Assembly (NCBI GenBank): GCA_001414345.1
Contig: LLCB01000002.1
Span: 310,001 to 374,000, forward strand
Length of the DNA stretch: 64,000 nt
DNA from: Hymenoscyphus infarciens
Taxonomy: Eukaryota; Ascomycota; Leotiomycetes; Helotiales; Helotiaceae
Direction of reading: 5' to 3'
Part shown: positions 11,746-23,225 of the stretch, one piece after another
Layout of the letters: every line of letters starts with the position of its first letter
How positions within the stretch are numbered: the first letter of the stretch is position 1
Position numbers and translations under genes: made by a program
The notes under the pieces: generated by a model
What the model was told of the DNA's origin: nothing
The model's input: only the letters and a program-made list of their open reading frames with translations
Databases searched by the model: none

Positions 11746-14046
11746 GATTGCCGTTCGTGTCGATGTTCCAAAGAAGAGGAAAAGATTGTTTCAATCTCGG
11801 TCTGGCCGATGTTCTACGATGCCGGTGTGTTTACGAAGACATCACAGCAGGTGTGTTGGGGGTTCGAAAGAAAAAGGACGGCGAAGGAATGCAGCAATTC
11901 TCGAGAAATCGGTAAGGAAGGAAAGCTATCAAAGCGGTGTCGAAGTCGAGTCGAGATGGTGTTGTCGTCGTCGTGTACTGGAATGTACAGTGTACAGGCG
12001 GGTGTACGGGTGTAATGATTGATGATCCAGAAGGGAGAGGTCAACTCAAAGGGTCGTTGCGATGCCCAGGAAAGGTTGCTTCATTCAAGAGGTCGAATCC
12101 AAACCAAACGCGGTACAGAAACGACGGAAGCACACTTTGTTCCCGAAACTAGTTTCTAGGAGGTGTCACTGTTGTTTGGTGAGAGTTGAAGTCGAGTGCC
12201 GGTGTCGAGACAGACGACGACCAACAGGGAGAGGATGGCGATGGGAAACGTGGAAAAGGCGGCGTCGAACCTTGCTGAAACGAATTTGGTCGAAAGACGT
12301 CCGACCTGGACTGGGACTCCCGCGGTGGTCTATCGCTATGGGCACCTGGGCCAGTTGAAACTATGCCAAGACGGGAATTGCGATTTTGACAGAAAGCTAG
12401 ACCTGCAATAGGAAAAGGTAAGTTGCGAAAAGATGAGGTTGCGTATAGAGACCGATTGTGGTGAAGGATAACGATATGGCGGATTTGGATTTGGATTTGG
12501 AGTTGGAGTTGGATTTGGGTAGATGAGAATGTTGAATTGGGAGTAGAGGCGCGGGCGAAGGATGGAGTGATGGGAGTGGGTGGTGAGTGGTGAGTGGTGA
12601 GGGACTCAAGGAGCAGAGTGATGGGTGAGCGAGGGATGAGAGTGCCCGTGTCTGTCGTCTGTCTGGGCACTGGGCAGGGCAGGGCAGGTACGGGGTGCTC
12701 CGTATAGGTAGGTACTCTGCATACCTTAATGACAGGGTCCAGGGCGTTCGACTGCTTTGGTGAGACGGGGCAGCCACTCGAGAGTCTTTACAGTAGACTG
12801 GAAAAGAGGCAGGAGCAGGGGCGTCTGTCAGGGGGAGTGGAGTGGAATGTGCACTTGTGGAAGGTGCGGTGCCTGCATGCTTCACTGCGCCTTCTCTGCC
12901 TCCTCACTGGTTCAGCACTCACCTCGCTCTAGCGTTGCTGACCCCCTGCTCTCGGATCCACTCCAGTAGTCTCTACATTTCACTCCCCACTGCTTCTCAC
13001 GCGTCTCCTACTTATCGATACATGATCTTCAGAACATCTATGAAAATCCGTTTCCGTCTTGCTCAATGCTAAGGAATTAAAAATGATATCAGAAGCCCGG
13101 GCCTCGATCATTGGCCCATTTCTTTTTCCGCTCAATTGGGCGATGGGGAGAGTCGAGGTGCTTGCGTCGTCGACTCGTCGCAGATGGATCATTCTCGAGG
13201 GGTCGGAGTTGAAAAAGCTAACCTATCTGCAGCTTGCTTGCACTGCACGATCGCACCCATCACTCACCGCCAAAATCGGACTCAAGTCGGGCAGGTCGGG
13301 GTAAGAAATGGTGGAAAGCAGTCGCTACAGATAGAGCTGTCGACAAGACGCTTGATGATCCTTTCAATATTCAGAGCCCATTTTGGCCCAATATTGTGAC
13401 TTTAGGCAATCAATCCATTTCAACCGGTGGTGGTGTTAGGTATCACCCGCGCAACCCCATCAAAAACCAGCATTTTCCATGCAGCCACTACGATATCTAT
13501 AGCGTATGTCGTACCCTATTGTAGAAGTAATAATCTACTCTCGATAGCCTTATTAACCACGTTCCCCTCGCCCTCGTTCCGAATCAATGGTTACGGGCGC
13601 TATCTGCTGCTATTGCTGCTATTTACTGTACCGCCCTCTTCTACCCCCCGATTCTGACTTCCGGTGGCGATCGCTGACCCTTTGGAGGCTCTATCCTTGA
13701 GACTTGGGCCCCAAAGATGAACAGGAGCATGAACGGTTTAAGTGAGGAGAAAAACATAACGGTGCCCCACGATTCTCAACGTGCAGCAAAACGAGAGAAG
13801 GATGCGTTGCGTCAGTCTGTGGAACCCAAGTGTGGACGGAGGCAGAAGTTTGGAACTTTGGAACCTTGGGAATCCCCAAGCGAACCAGGGAGAACCAGGG
13901 AGAACCAAGGAGGGATGATTCTTGGATTCTACTTCTAAGTTCTAACTTGGTCTTCTTCGGGATGGATCGGCTTTAAATAGTAAACGGTACCGGTGTCAAG
14001 AATGCCGGCTGATAGAGTTTCCATGTAGCAGAAAAGGGATGGAAGA

Positions 14047-14076
14047 GGAAGCGAGGAAGCGAGGAAGCGAGGAAGC
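14047..14076. repeat. 8-bp tandem array (GCGAGGAA)
   Basis: The octamer GAGGAAGC is repeated nearly four times head to tail, ending in GAAGCTTCC. It is a short microsatellite in otherwise non-repetitive intergenic DNA. Confidence 0.7.
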
Positions 14077-17000
14077 TTCCGTCAAAGGTCACTCACTAGA
14101 GAGAGAGAGTTGATGAACCAGGGGAGGGTAGGACGTTCATCAGAAGGTGTTTCTAGAAGGATGGGTCAACCTAACGAGTCAGTCTCACGCAGGAGGTTAA
14201 AATGCTGTTGGAGAGACACAGAGGGAGGCTATCTGGCATTCCCACGATGTTTGCATTGAGGTCTGATATCTATCTTTGTCTGTTTGATACTATCCTTTTG
14301 CCCTGGCCTGGGGAATATTCCGTCGGGCTATCTGCCGTGCCGTTCGAGTTGAACGGCAGACGAGGACGAGTCTCTGGGTGCAAGCACTAAAAACAAAAGG
14401 ATTTCTATCGAATTGCAGCCGCAGACTTGCCTCACTTGCCTACCTTTCAATCGAGATGCCAATCAGACTTTCATCGCCATTGCCAGTCCCCATGTTCAAC
14501 TCCATGGGGGCCGCCAGCAGAGACGTCTCGACATTTCTCGGGGAAGCCATGCCATGCCAGGCCATGCCATGCCATGCTCATTGTCCCCCCTTTTACCGCC
14601 CTGCAGGCTTATGCAGCCGCATTTGTCTAGTAGCTCCGTACCTGCACCTGCGTACTAACCACCAAAAGTGTCAGTTGAAACACGAATTGGCCGTGCAAGC
14701 CCTGTCTCCACCCTCCTTCCAGGGTCCCAACGTTTGGACCGTTTGTCCAGCGTCCACCTGCTTTGGACTGATTCCACATGGCCATCCACCTCGAGAGCGA
14801 CCTGCCGACTATCGATTGCTTTTCTCTCAAGTCTATTGATTCTTTGACAATTCCCCTTCAGCATCTCCATTTGAGAAGTTTTACACTACATCCCTCTTCT
14901 GGTGATGATGTGGTGTCGCAGTGCAGAATGGGGTGTGCATCGAAAATGGGCAACCGAGCATCCTACAGCACTAGTATCGATTCATTAAAGTTTTTGGCAA
15001 GCCCCCGAACATACAGTAGCACTGCGGCGCAAAACAAAACCAGCCCTGTGGTCCAATCACACGGAAGCGCGCAGGTGCTGAATAAGACTTCTTTCTTTGC
15101 TGTATATTTTCGGCCTGCTGGTGCCATGGGTTAGATTGGACGAGGTGTGGTGAGAATTGCGAGCGAGTGTGTGGTAACGCAGTCTAACCGATGTCTCTTC
15201 TATAGGCTCTTCGTCATCATCTGTACGAGACTACGAGTTCCGAGTCTGGGAAAGGTCTAGGTACGAATTTTACGCGCAATCGGCCCAATATCCTCAATAT
15301 CTTCCTCTTGCTCGTCAACAGAATTACGTTGAAAGTCGGTCGCTGGAACAGGCTAGCAGTCTAACACTGTAACCGGCTTTCTTCTCTCCGGGTCCAGTGG
15401 TGGTCGGTCGCGTCGGTGACTCGGTGCTAAGATGCTGTCGCACTTATCTCTCGTGGCGCTGGGCACAGGACGCGATGGAATCTGAGCCCCTCTTGAAGAA
15501 ACACCAACCGGTGCCGCAAAACACCCACCAACAAAGCCCAACCCAATCTCACCGACTCTTCAACTTACATACTTTGAGAAGAGAGGAAGCGAGGACGAAT
15601 CGTCCGCCCTGTGTGTCAAGCTACAGCCAAGACGGATCGATCTCCGAAGTTTTGGTACCTTCCCACCACTTGTCCGAAAGTTTCCATCACTCAACAGAAG
15701 AGAAATCCAGCCAACACGTTGGCTTCATTTACCTGCAGAAAAGGTTACTTCGTACATGCCCGTCTCTATCCCTCCACACCATCAACATTCTCCGGACTTG
15801 CATCAAGTGACAAGTCCGTACAATCTATCCCAAACCCTCGTCCATCAAGGTGCACCCTATCCCCAAATGCAAGCTCACCACTTCCAAAAGACTTTCTTTA
15901 GGCGCTGAATACTAGCATTCATCTCTTTTCGTGCGTTGTTTGCCATTCCTTCATGTCATGTGTTGAAATATTGAATCGCTGTTACCCCAGTTCGTGGGGG
16001 CCTTGAAGCGCGCGGTATTGAAGATCGGTTGGAGAGGGGTTGGGTTGAATGTCTGTGATGCAGTCGATTCGTTTGACCAATGAGAGCTCCTCACCGCGAC
16101 GAGATCGACTGGTGACGAGTGGCAAATCAAGATGCGTACAGTACAGTACAGTATCAACGGATTTTCCCTGGGGTTCCTCAGCGTTTGCATATTAATTGCC
16201 CTCTGGTATTATGTTCCGTTTTCGTTCTGTTTGATGGTTGGGTTGGGGGAAACAGAACATCCAAGTTCATGCATGCGTGTACATCTCTTTGTTTCTCGCA
16301 ATCGAGCGAGTGGTTTGATGCAGGAGTTTCGGAAACATGGATTGAGAGGGTGGTGGTTTGGGTTGTACGTGTATTTCATTTGTTTCTCTGAGCACTAGGT
16401 GCGATATCAATGCTATATCTATGCAAGTAAGGCGAGCAAGATCTAGATCATGTACCCCACAGACAAGAAAGACGGGATGTCTCTTACGGCGGGTGCATGA
16501 TATATCTTACGCGAGGACGGACGGCTGAGGTGTATGGTGCTTTTTGGAGTACTCGAGTACACGTACTGTCCACGGCCTCTTTAGCCTGAAATCTGCAGTA
16601 CATGAATCTGGAGGCGGGAGGAAGTGAAGGCTCGGACCCGGGCCTGTGAGAAAAAGTGGGTGAGAGTTTTTGTTACCTGTGGCTTTTTTCTTTCTTTGCT
16701 AGCGGGTGGTTTTTCCGGTGTAGGGGATTTAAGAAGTCACATAAAAAAAATAAAAAAAAGACTAAGCGATAGCACATTATATCATATCATATCGCTTGGT
16801 CTGGTGCCTCACTTTTCCTCGTTGTTCTTCCGTGCTTTATTCTTCTTCTTAGCTATGTTTGCGAGTCTTTTCTTTTCTTTTCCTTTCTTTTCTTTCGTTT
16901 TCTTTATTTTATTACCAACTTACTTACTCTTCGCCCGATTATGAAATATTTTACCTATTATGACTTTTTTCTTTCTCGTATACCCTACAAATATAAATAG

Positions 17001-17345
17001 AAAGGATCTCTTGACTATTATATATAAGACCTTTCTTTTTTTTCTTTAAGAGCTAACTCTTTCTAAATACTTATATATAGTATATATATATATGTCGTAT
17101 ATGCCTAGCTCGAGAGGGAAATAAAGTATTATATTATATTAAGAATCTTCTTTAGTTTTTTTTGCTATTCTTAGTATTAGTTTGTTATTTGTTAGTTGTT
17201 ATTAGGTAGTAGTGGTAGTAGATAGAGGGGGAGGGGTACTATATATCGCCTCAAACTATATCTATCGGTTAGAGCCTATAATCTAATCTAATTTATTCTC
17301 CTCTTTTATTTTACATCTTAGGGTGAAAGGAAAGGAAGTAGGAGT

Positions 17346-17393
17346 AAAAAAGAAATAAAATGAAATAAAATGAAATAAAATGAAATAAAAGGA
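17346..17393. repeat. 10-bp tandem array (TGAAATAAAA)
   Basis: Four head-to-tail copies of a TGAAATAAAA decamer lie at the boundary between an AT-rich island and ordinary-composition DNA. Confidence 0.7.
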
Positions 17394-18300
17394 AAACAAC
17401 CCAGTTTATCTTCATGAAATTAGCTGTCGATTCGCACACTAGGAATTAATTAATTGGAGCATTTGTTTTTCAGAGGGGCGGTTTTTTTGGGACATGTGAT
17501 GTGGTGTGGTGTGGTGGTATGGTGGTGGCGTATTTCTAATCTAATCTTACTATACCTCACCCACTCACTCACTACCTGGGGGTTTCTATTTTTAAATCTT
17601 ACTCCTTCACTCGCCTCTTTAGGACTTACTTGCTTGATTACTTGCCTTATGACTTGCTTCCCGTGTAAAACCACGTTTTTTATATACGTGATATTTTGCA
17701 AGAATAAGCACCGAGGACCCTGTTCTCCGTTGGAAGGGGCGTGGGTTGGTTGGTTGGCTGGTTAATTGATTGCATTTCCTGTGTGTCTTTCTTGCTCCTG
17801 GACGGAAGGAAGCAGTGAGGAAGCGAGGAGGGAAGAAGGGAATAGGAGTAAATTTGGGGGAATTGTTGAGGGAATGTAATGGGGGTTTGCTCTAGAGGTA
17901 GGGGGTACTTTTGTTTCCTAATGCTGAATTGATTGTGTGAGTATCCTTTTTTTTTTTTTTTTTTCTTAGGAGGTGAATGGTTTTGTTTAAGTGTAATTGA
18001 TTGTTGGGTATAGTATAACAAGTATTTTAGATGCAGTGTGTTGATGAATAACTCTTCTAGGCGAGTTCTGACGCGATGAGGGGTTGATTGGAGAGTGGTG
18101 GCTGGGTTTTTTTGTGGTAAATTAGGTTTTGTTTTGAGGGATGGGTGGGATTGGATTTGAGGCGAGGCACGGGAGGGTGAGAAATAGGAGACGAGGGGTA
18201 TTTGTTTGTTTATTTGTTTGTTTATCGGTAATCGACACAAATGTCTCTTTTTAAAAAGGAAGAAAATAGAAATACTACTTAATTAATAGTTTTCCGACTT

Positions 18301-18395
18301 AAATGCTACTTTTATACCTACGGCATCCTAAATCTACAAAAGTCCAAAAACGACGTAATCGCAAATCGCAAAATGTTACTTTCTATAAGTAAAAA
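18301..18395. repeat. Left arm of a diverged inverted repeat
   Basis: The reverse complement of this segment reads TTTTGCGATTTGCGATTACG followed by TCGTTTTTGGACTTTTGTAG, which matches the plus strand at 19138-19200 (TTTTGCGATTTACGATTTAG, then TCGTTTTTAGACTTTTATAC). Several differences are C/T or G/A changes, as RIP would make. The two segments are inverted copies of one repeat family. They may be remnants of terminal repeats or of two separate elements. Confidence 0.5.
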
Positions 18396-18610
18396 AGAGA
18401 ATAATTAAATTCCCTCTCTCTCTTTCTCCTCTATCCCCTCTCCCTCTCTCTCTCCCTCTATATTAACACTAGACAGTCTTAACTATTATAACTAGCTAAT
18501 TAAAGAATAGAGAGAGATAATAACCTAGTATCACGTATATAGTAGTAATATCGCTCTCTCGCTATTATATCTTTACTACCTATTACCTAACTCTTATTTC
18601 TTATTCTTTC

Positions 18611-18631
18611 TATTATTTCTAGATAAATAAG

Positions 18632-18710
<79 letters not shown>

Positions 18711-18711
18711 T
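18611..18711. repeat. GA microsatellite
   Basis: Nearly pure (GA)n with a few interruptions, about 100 bp. A matching CT-rich tract lies at about 18410-18465, so the plus strand shows a CT tract followed by a GA tract that could pair with it. Confidence 0.85.
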
Positions 18712-18934
18712 TGTTTACTACTTTAGCTAAACTTCTCTTATCTACGCTAGGAAAAACTTTCCACTGAAATGTTTACTTTTACTCTTACTCTCTTACTCTC
18801 TCTCTCTTCTATACTCTCTCTATTTATACTCTCTTAGTATACGTAATATATAAAAGAATAGGCTAAGAAGTAAAAGTATAAGTAGATAGTATAATATAAT
18901 TTATAATTAGCTATAGCTCTTAGCTATAAATACT

Positions 18935-19126
18935 TGTTGTGGGGTGCACCACGTGACTCTTGGCGCTTATGGACGGAGGAATCTGTAGATAGCTTCGAGC
19001 GCCTTATGCTCTCTTCTCTCTTTAGACGTTTTATATACTACAATTGATTATATTGAATCTACCTTTCTTTTGAGCCTCGACTAGGGCAAGATAACGAAAC
19101 TACGTTCGATACGACTATCCTGTGAT
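18935..19126 (+). mobile_element. Solo-LTR-like repeat, copy 2 (192 bp)
   Basis: This is the second copy of the repeat at 2098-2274, here in plus orientation. It begins TGTTGTGGGGTGCACCACG and ends CTATCCTGTGAT, and is flanked by a perfect AATACT duplication at 18929-18934 and 19127-19132. Shared blocks include TCTCTTTAGACGTTTTATAT and GCCTCGACTAGGGCAA. It differs from copy 1 by many substitutions and small indels. Its insertion falls immediately next to the inverted-repeat arm at 19138-19200, so it appears to have landed in older repetitive DNA. Confidence 0.7.
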
Positions 19127-19137
19127 AATACTTAACT

Positions 19138-19205
19138 TTTGCGATTTACGATTTAGTCGTTTTTAGACTTTTATACTTTTAGAACGCTCTAATACTACTT
19201 GTTTT
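19138..19205. repeat. Right arm of a diverged inverted repeat
   Basis: This arm is inverted relative to 18301-18395 and begins 12 bp after the solo-LTR-like insertion. Removing that insertion would place CTATAAATACTTAACTTTTG next to the arm, resembling the other arm's flank (TTATAGAAAGTAACATTTTG). This supports the view that the LTR-like unit interrupted a pre-existing repeat. Confidence 0.45.
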
Positions 19206-20309
19206 CTTTAGTAGTGATTTTGCTACTAAATCGAGAATAAGAGAAAAGTAGTAGTTCTATTAGTAGAGAGAAAGTAATATTCTAGATAGTAAAAGGTAGT
19301 ACTTATATTAGTAATAAGTTTACTAGAAAATTTATAAAACATCTACTCTATATTTCGTAAGCTAAATATTAACGATTTTAGTAAGAATTATATCTAATAC
19401 TCTTATATACTACTTCTCTATAGAGGTTTATTCTCTTTTGAATAACTATGTCTTTTACTAATTCTAAATAAAATATAGTAAATAGTATTAAATAGATATA
19501 CGACTCTTTTACTAATATAGATGCTACTTTCTTACTACTAATAGATATATTACTTTTTTTAGGTTTATCAAATTTAACGAATATACTTTTAACTATACTT
19601 AGAGCTTATAATATTAATAAAAGTAGTAATTAAATCTAAATAGTATTAATTAGATAGTATTTCTATTCTTTTTCTTTAATAAGATAGTATCTATATTAAG
19701 TACTTTTTTTAGTTATATTCTAGGATTTGATAGATCGAGTAGATATAGCTAGAATAGTTCTTTAATAGCGAGAATAGTTTGAAGGATATAGTAGTATAGA
19801 TTATTATTAAGATAAAGAAAGAGAAATTCCAGTTACTAAAAGATTTCTACTATTTGTTTAGGCTTAAGTAAGTAGAGTTGAATTGACTAATTTTCTTACT
19901 TCACTTCTATTATAATTGGGATTCACTGGCTCGCAAGTCTTTCGAGTTAAATTCCTCTATTCGAAGCATGAATGTAACCAATTCTTCTAACAAAAGGTTC
20001 AAAGATGTCTTGAGAACCGCTACTAAAGGCAAACAGCCGCTCTTGCTTTAGTAAGTAGATACATCGCGTCTATACAAATTATAGTATTAAGGAAACCTAT
20101 CATTACCCCTTTGTTTCAACGAAGAATTGGCGCTAGGTTTCAACTGTGGTTATTTCCTAACGATACCAAAAGTATACAAAGAAAGTTCAATAAGCAAGTG
20201 AGAAGAGGCTTCCACCCCGTCTGATACAGTCTTTATTCCAAGTTTTAGCAGCTAAGAGTCTCTGCTAGCTATTAAAATCTCTAGTCTTTCACGATATATT
20301 ATAATAGAA
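19206..20309. other. AT-rich gene-free stretch
   Basis: About 1.1 kb of AT-rich sequence, poor in CA/TG up to roughly 19900 and then returning to ordinary composition until about 20280. No frame with protein-like content is visible. It is probably decayed repeat DNA bordering the HET-domain pseudogene. Confidence 0.4.
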
Positions 20310-20655
20310 GCTTGAGATAATAGAGTTTATTATTTTATATTTAATTAATATTCTTAATAAAGTTTATCTTTAATAATTTTATAAAATAAGAATTAATAGT
20401 TTAAGTTTAATAAAACCAAAAAAGATAAACTATTATATTTTATATATTAATAATATTATAAGATATTTTAATATTATTATTAATAGTTATCTTAACTAAT
20501 TTTATAAAATAAGATTTCATAACTTAAGTTTGAGAAAATTAAAAATGGTAAGCTATTTTATGTTATATATAATAAATTTTATATTAGAACATATTTTAAT
20601 ATTATTAATAAAGTTTATCTTTACTAATTTTGTGAAATTGGAATTAATTTTCGCG
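20310..20655. repeat. ~125-bp AT-rich tandem repeat, about 2.5 units
   Basis: The block AGTTTATCTTTAATAATTTT at 20361 recurs in diverged form at 20485 and 20612, giving periods of about 124 and 127 bp. Each unit carries AGTTTATCTTT followed by a reverse-complementary AAAGATAAACT or its diverged version, so a unit can fold on itself. The array stops abruptly about 270 bp before the first HET-like residues. Confidence 0.6.
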
Positions 20656-20926
20656 TCTGAGAACACTATAGGTTAATACCTTGTATATTAACTAGGACAA
20701 CGAAGACGAAAAGTTAATTCCGATCCAACGGAGAGATTACAATTATACAAATTTTATACAAATGCTTTTCTCATTGTAGTATAGCTCGGTAGATACCACG
20801 GACTCGGGGAAGAAGATAAATGTACACAAGAGGTGTGACTTGTGAACCAGTATCAGATCCGGGCTGCTTTCAATCATATCTGGTTTTAGAGCGGGTGGCG
20901 CCTCATTTTTAGCTTTTATTTTAGCC

Positions 20927-23225
20927 GTGACGAGAAGAAAAGATTTCAAGAAGCGAGAGTGGTGGGAGAGATTATGGGTTTTGCAGGAAGTAGCTCTGGC
21001 GACTGGTCCTGTTCAGACACAATGTGGCGACTTTACAAGCTCCTTTGGGGAGTTTGGGTCTGCTCAATTTGCGTTGATGTTGCAATATTCCAAAGATAAC
21101 ATTCTACAGGACGACTTTCGGCCGATTGAACACTTCCTTAGTACGATCAAAGACTTTCAGTATTCCTCCTTTCATGACAAAGAGGGAGTGTTCACCAAAA
21201 TGACTACCATGACCTCCAATCCCTTGATGAAAACGGTGGGTTTCTTCTTCAGGGATGTAGCTGAAGAGTGGGAAGTGGGCCGGTTCCACGAGTTGCCCTT
21301 TTGCCCAGAGACTTCACAGAATCTTGATCAAAACTGCTGGCAGAATCAAGTGTCATGGCGATAGGGATAGGTTACATGCAGTGCTAGGTATTGCTGGAGG
21401 TGTTTCTACAGGAAAGGCCACCAAGATGGCCAATTTCGTGGAATACCTCAGCAGTCACAAAACTAGCATGGTCATAATGAAGCAATTCGATGATTTATGG
21501 AAGACATCCAAGTTTTGATTCAAAGTATATACTATCGCGTTTTCCGTGTTATACGCTTTATGGGGGGTTTTTTACGATTCCAAGGCAAAGCATTGGACCG
21601 TTAACCGACCTGACTATGTTGTGGCTGGCTATAGAAAGGTTATTAGTGCCGCGGGAAGTGGGCCCGGAGGACGGCCAGGTCGAGTCGAGTTTTTCACCTC
21701 TGTAGCAGGGTATCTAGCCAGCGAAACGGGAAGTTTTTCCTTTCTCGATTTAGCGACTTGTGGGGAGGACGATGATAAAGGAAAGCCATCGAAATTCCTG
21801 TTTTCAGAACTGTTTTTTGATCGTGCGAGTTTCTGGTTAACAGAGTGATACAAAGCACTCGGAAGACATTTACGAAGAAGTAAGCTGACCAATGAATATC
21901 AGTGTAGGGAATACGTATAGTTTTTAAAGAACTAACTGTACTAACTTGCTATATAGTTAGTTTTTAGGAAATTTTACTTAGTTTTGAATTGCTTATCGAA
22001 AACTGTAGTTAGTACAGTTTTATATAGTAAAACTACGTAGTTTTATAAACTAAGTAGCTTTTAAATATTATATAATCTTATATAATAATATATTAAAATT
22101 TTATAGTTTTGACAAGACTATAAGCCTAGAAAAGAGGTAAACTAAGCTCTTTTAGATAAGATTATTTTTTCTAGCCTTTCTATTAGCTTGGCCCTTACCG
22201 CTTATCTTACGATTTGTTTATAGTACTATTATCCGAATAATAATATTAATTTACTACTAAAAGAAGCCTAGACACTCTCTAGGAGGCTAGTAAGAGTTCC
22301 TCAACCTACGTTAAAGACACGCTAACCTCTTATATCCTTTACTCTTATCTAAGCTAAGGTCTAGGCCGCTGCTAGTACTAAAGCGCTACTCTTATAGTAC
22401 TTTTTACCTATAGTTTTTAAAACTACGATAGTTTACGTAGTTGGTTTTGTTAATTTGTTACTTAGTTCTACTGATAGTACTAAAACCGCTGTACAGTTTA
22501 GTATATTCAAAGTTAGACGAAAACTACGAAAACTGTACTATTCCCTACACTGAATGAATATATGGGTGTCAACTTGGTCAAGAGAGATCAGTAAACCCGC
22601 CTACGACTTCGCTATTCGCGTCAAGAAAGACCAAGCTCAAGATATGTTTGAGATTATCGAGGGAGGCAAGACACTCCACCTTGTCGGACAGACCAAGGGT
22701 CGAATAAATATTTTGCTGCCAGCGAAGCTGGATTACAGGAAACTGTCACCATGGCACGGCGCTTTCGACAAGGTCCTCATGTTTCCCAGCAGCTGTAAAA
22801 GCGTAATAGCGACAGCCTTACAACTCATCGGTACTATCATGAAAGAAAAGGAGTCTGCTGTGCATATCGAGGTTGTAAAGGCGGAAAATGGGTTGCTATT
22901 CGAGGCGTTCGGTCTCATAAAACTTCTCCTCGACGAAGGACTAAGGCTTCTCAAAGATGGTGGGTCGATATTTGTACAATCCCGCAACGGAATGACTCGT
23001 GAACTTGGATTCTTGAGAGCTGGCGAAGTGATGAAGGACGATCGGCTTTTGTTTGTCCCTGGATGCTTTCATCACTTAGTCTTGAGGCAAACGTCTTCAA
23101 AGAGCCTCCGTTGGAAGCTTTTTGGCTTGGTGGAAACAGTGACAACCAAGAAAAGAGGCTGTTCTAAGATAGAATGGGATAGTCTGTTGAAGGAGAAGGC
23201 TGTGCATAGATATGTTATCGAGTAA
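20927..23225 (+). pseudogene. HET-domain (heterokaryon incompatibility) pseudogene
   Basis: HET-domain proteins act in vegetative incompatibility and cell death on fusion of unlike hyphae. Pieces of one lie here in the right order but in different frames. WWERLWVLQEVALA near 20958-20999 is the classic HET motif, DRDRLHAVLGIAGG near 21360-21400 is the next conserved block, and VEFFTSVAGYLASETGS lies near 21685-21740. After a transposon insertion, NIWVSTWSRE (from 22557), TLHLVG and a C-terminal GCFHHLVLR block end at 23225. Frameshifts lie between about 21340 and 21600, stop codons follow at 21514 and 21846, and the MITE at 21900-22552 separates the last part. The N-terminal half of the HET domain is missing; upstream is AT-rich repeat. 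It is a 5'-truncated, broken gene. The 223-aa 3' frame (22554-23225) is open but unlikely to be functional alone. Confidence 0.75.
21900..22552. mobile_element. 653-bp MITE with 14-bp TIRs and 9-bp target duplication
   Basis: The termini are perfect 14-bp inverted repeats: CAGTGTAGGGAATA at the left and TATTCCCTACACTG at the right. Immediately outside, AATGAATAT is duplicated at 21891-21899 and 22553-22561. The interior is AT-rich, has no coding capacity, and contains further inverted ACTGTACTAAC / GTTAGTACAGT motifs near the left end. A 9-bp duplication is typical of Mutator-like elements, so this is probably a non-autonomous MULE-type MITE; hAT would normally give 8 bp. The insertion falls within the HET-domain pseudogene. 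Confidence 0.85.

Larger units (their letters stand above)
11746..18299. other. Long gene-free region upstream of the Kelch gene
   Basis: About 6.5 kb contains no frame I can defend. The part next to 11745 is pyrimidine-rich on the minus strand and is probably promoter and 5' UTR of the Kelch gene. From roughly 12 to 16.6 kb the DNA has ordinary GC content. It carries simple repeats: GGATTT hexamers near 12481-12520, an 8-bp GCGAGGAA array at 14047-14076 and a CATGC-rich array at about 14545-14580. From 16.9 to 17.35 kb it becomes AT-rich and ends in a TGAAATAAAA array at about 17350-17390. A very long upstream regulatory region or a non-coding RNA is possible but unproven. Confidence 0.5.

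Noticed and set aside
12149..12885. Overlapping 160-170-codon minus-strand frames upstream of the Kelch gene, considered as a 5' exon with a signal peptide
   Set aside because: They are Pro/Ser/Thr/Gln low-complexity products of pyrimidine-rich DNA. No hydrophobic leader or good splice join to the Kelch frame was found.
17680..18240. 186-codon minus-strand frame
   Set aside because: Gln/Pro/Lys/Ser-rich translation of low-complexity DNA with a poly-lysine run from a homopolymer; no domain.
21900..22552. hAT-type identity for the MITE
   Set aside because: The exact target duplication is 9 bp, whereas hAT elements make 8 bp; a Mutator-like origin fits better, although no transposase is present to prove it.
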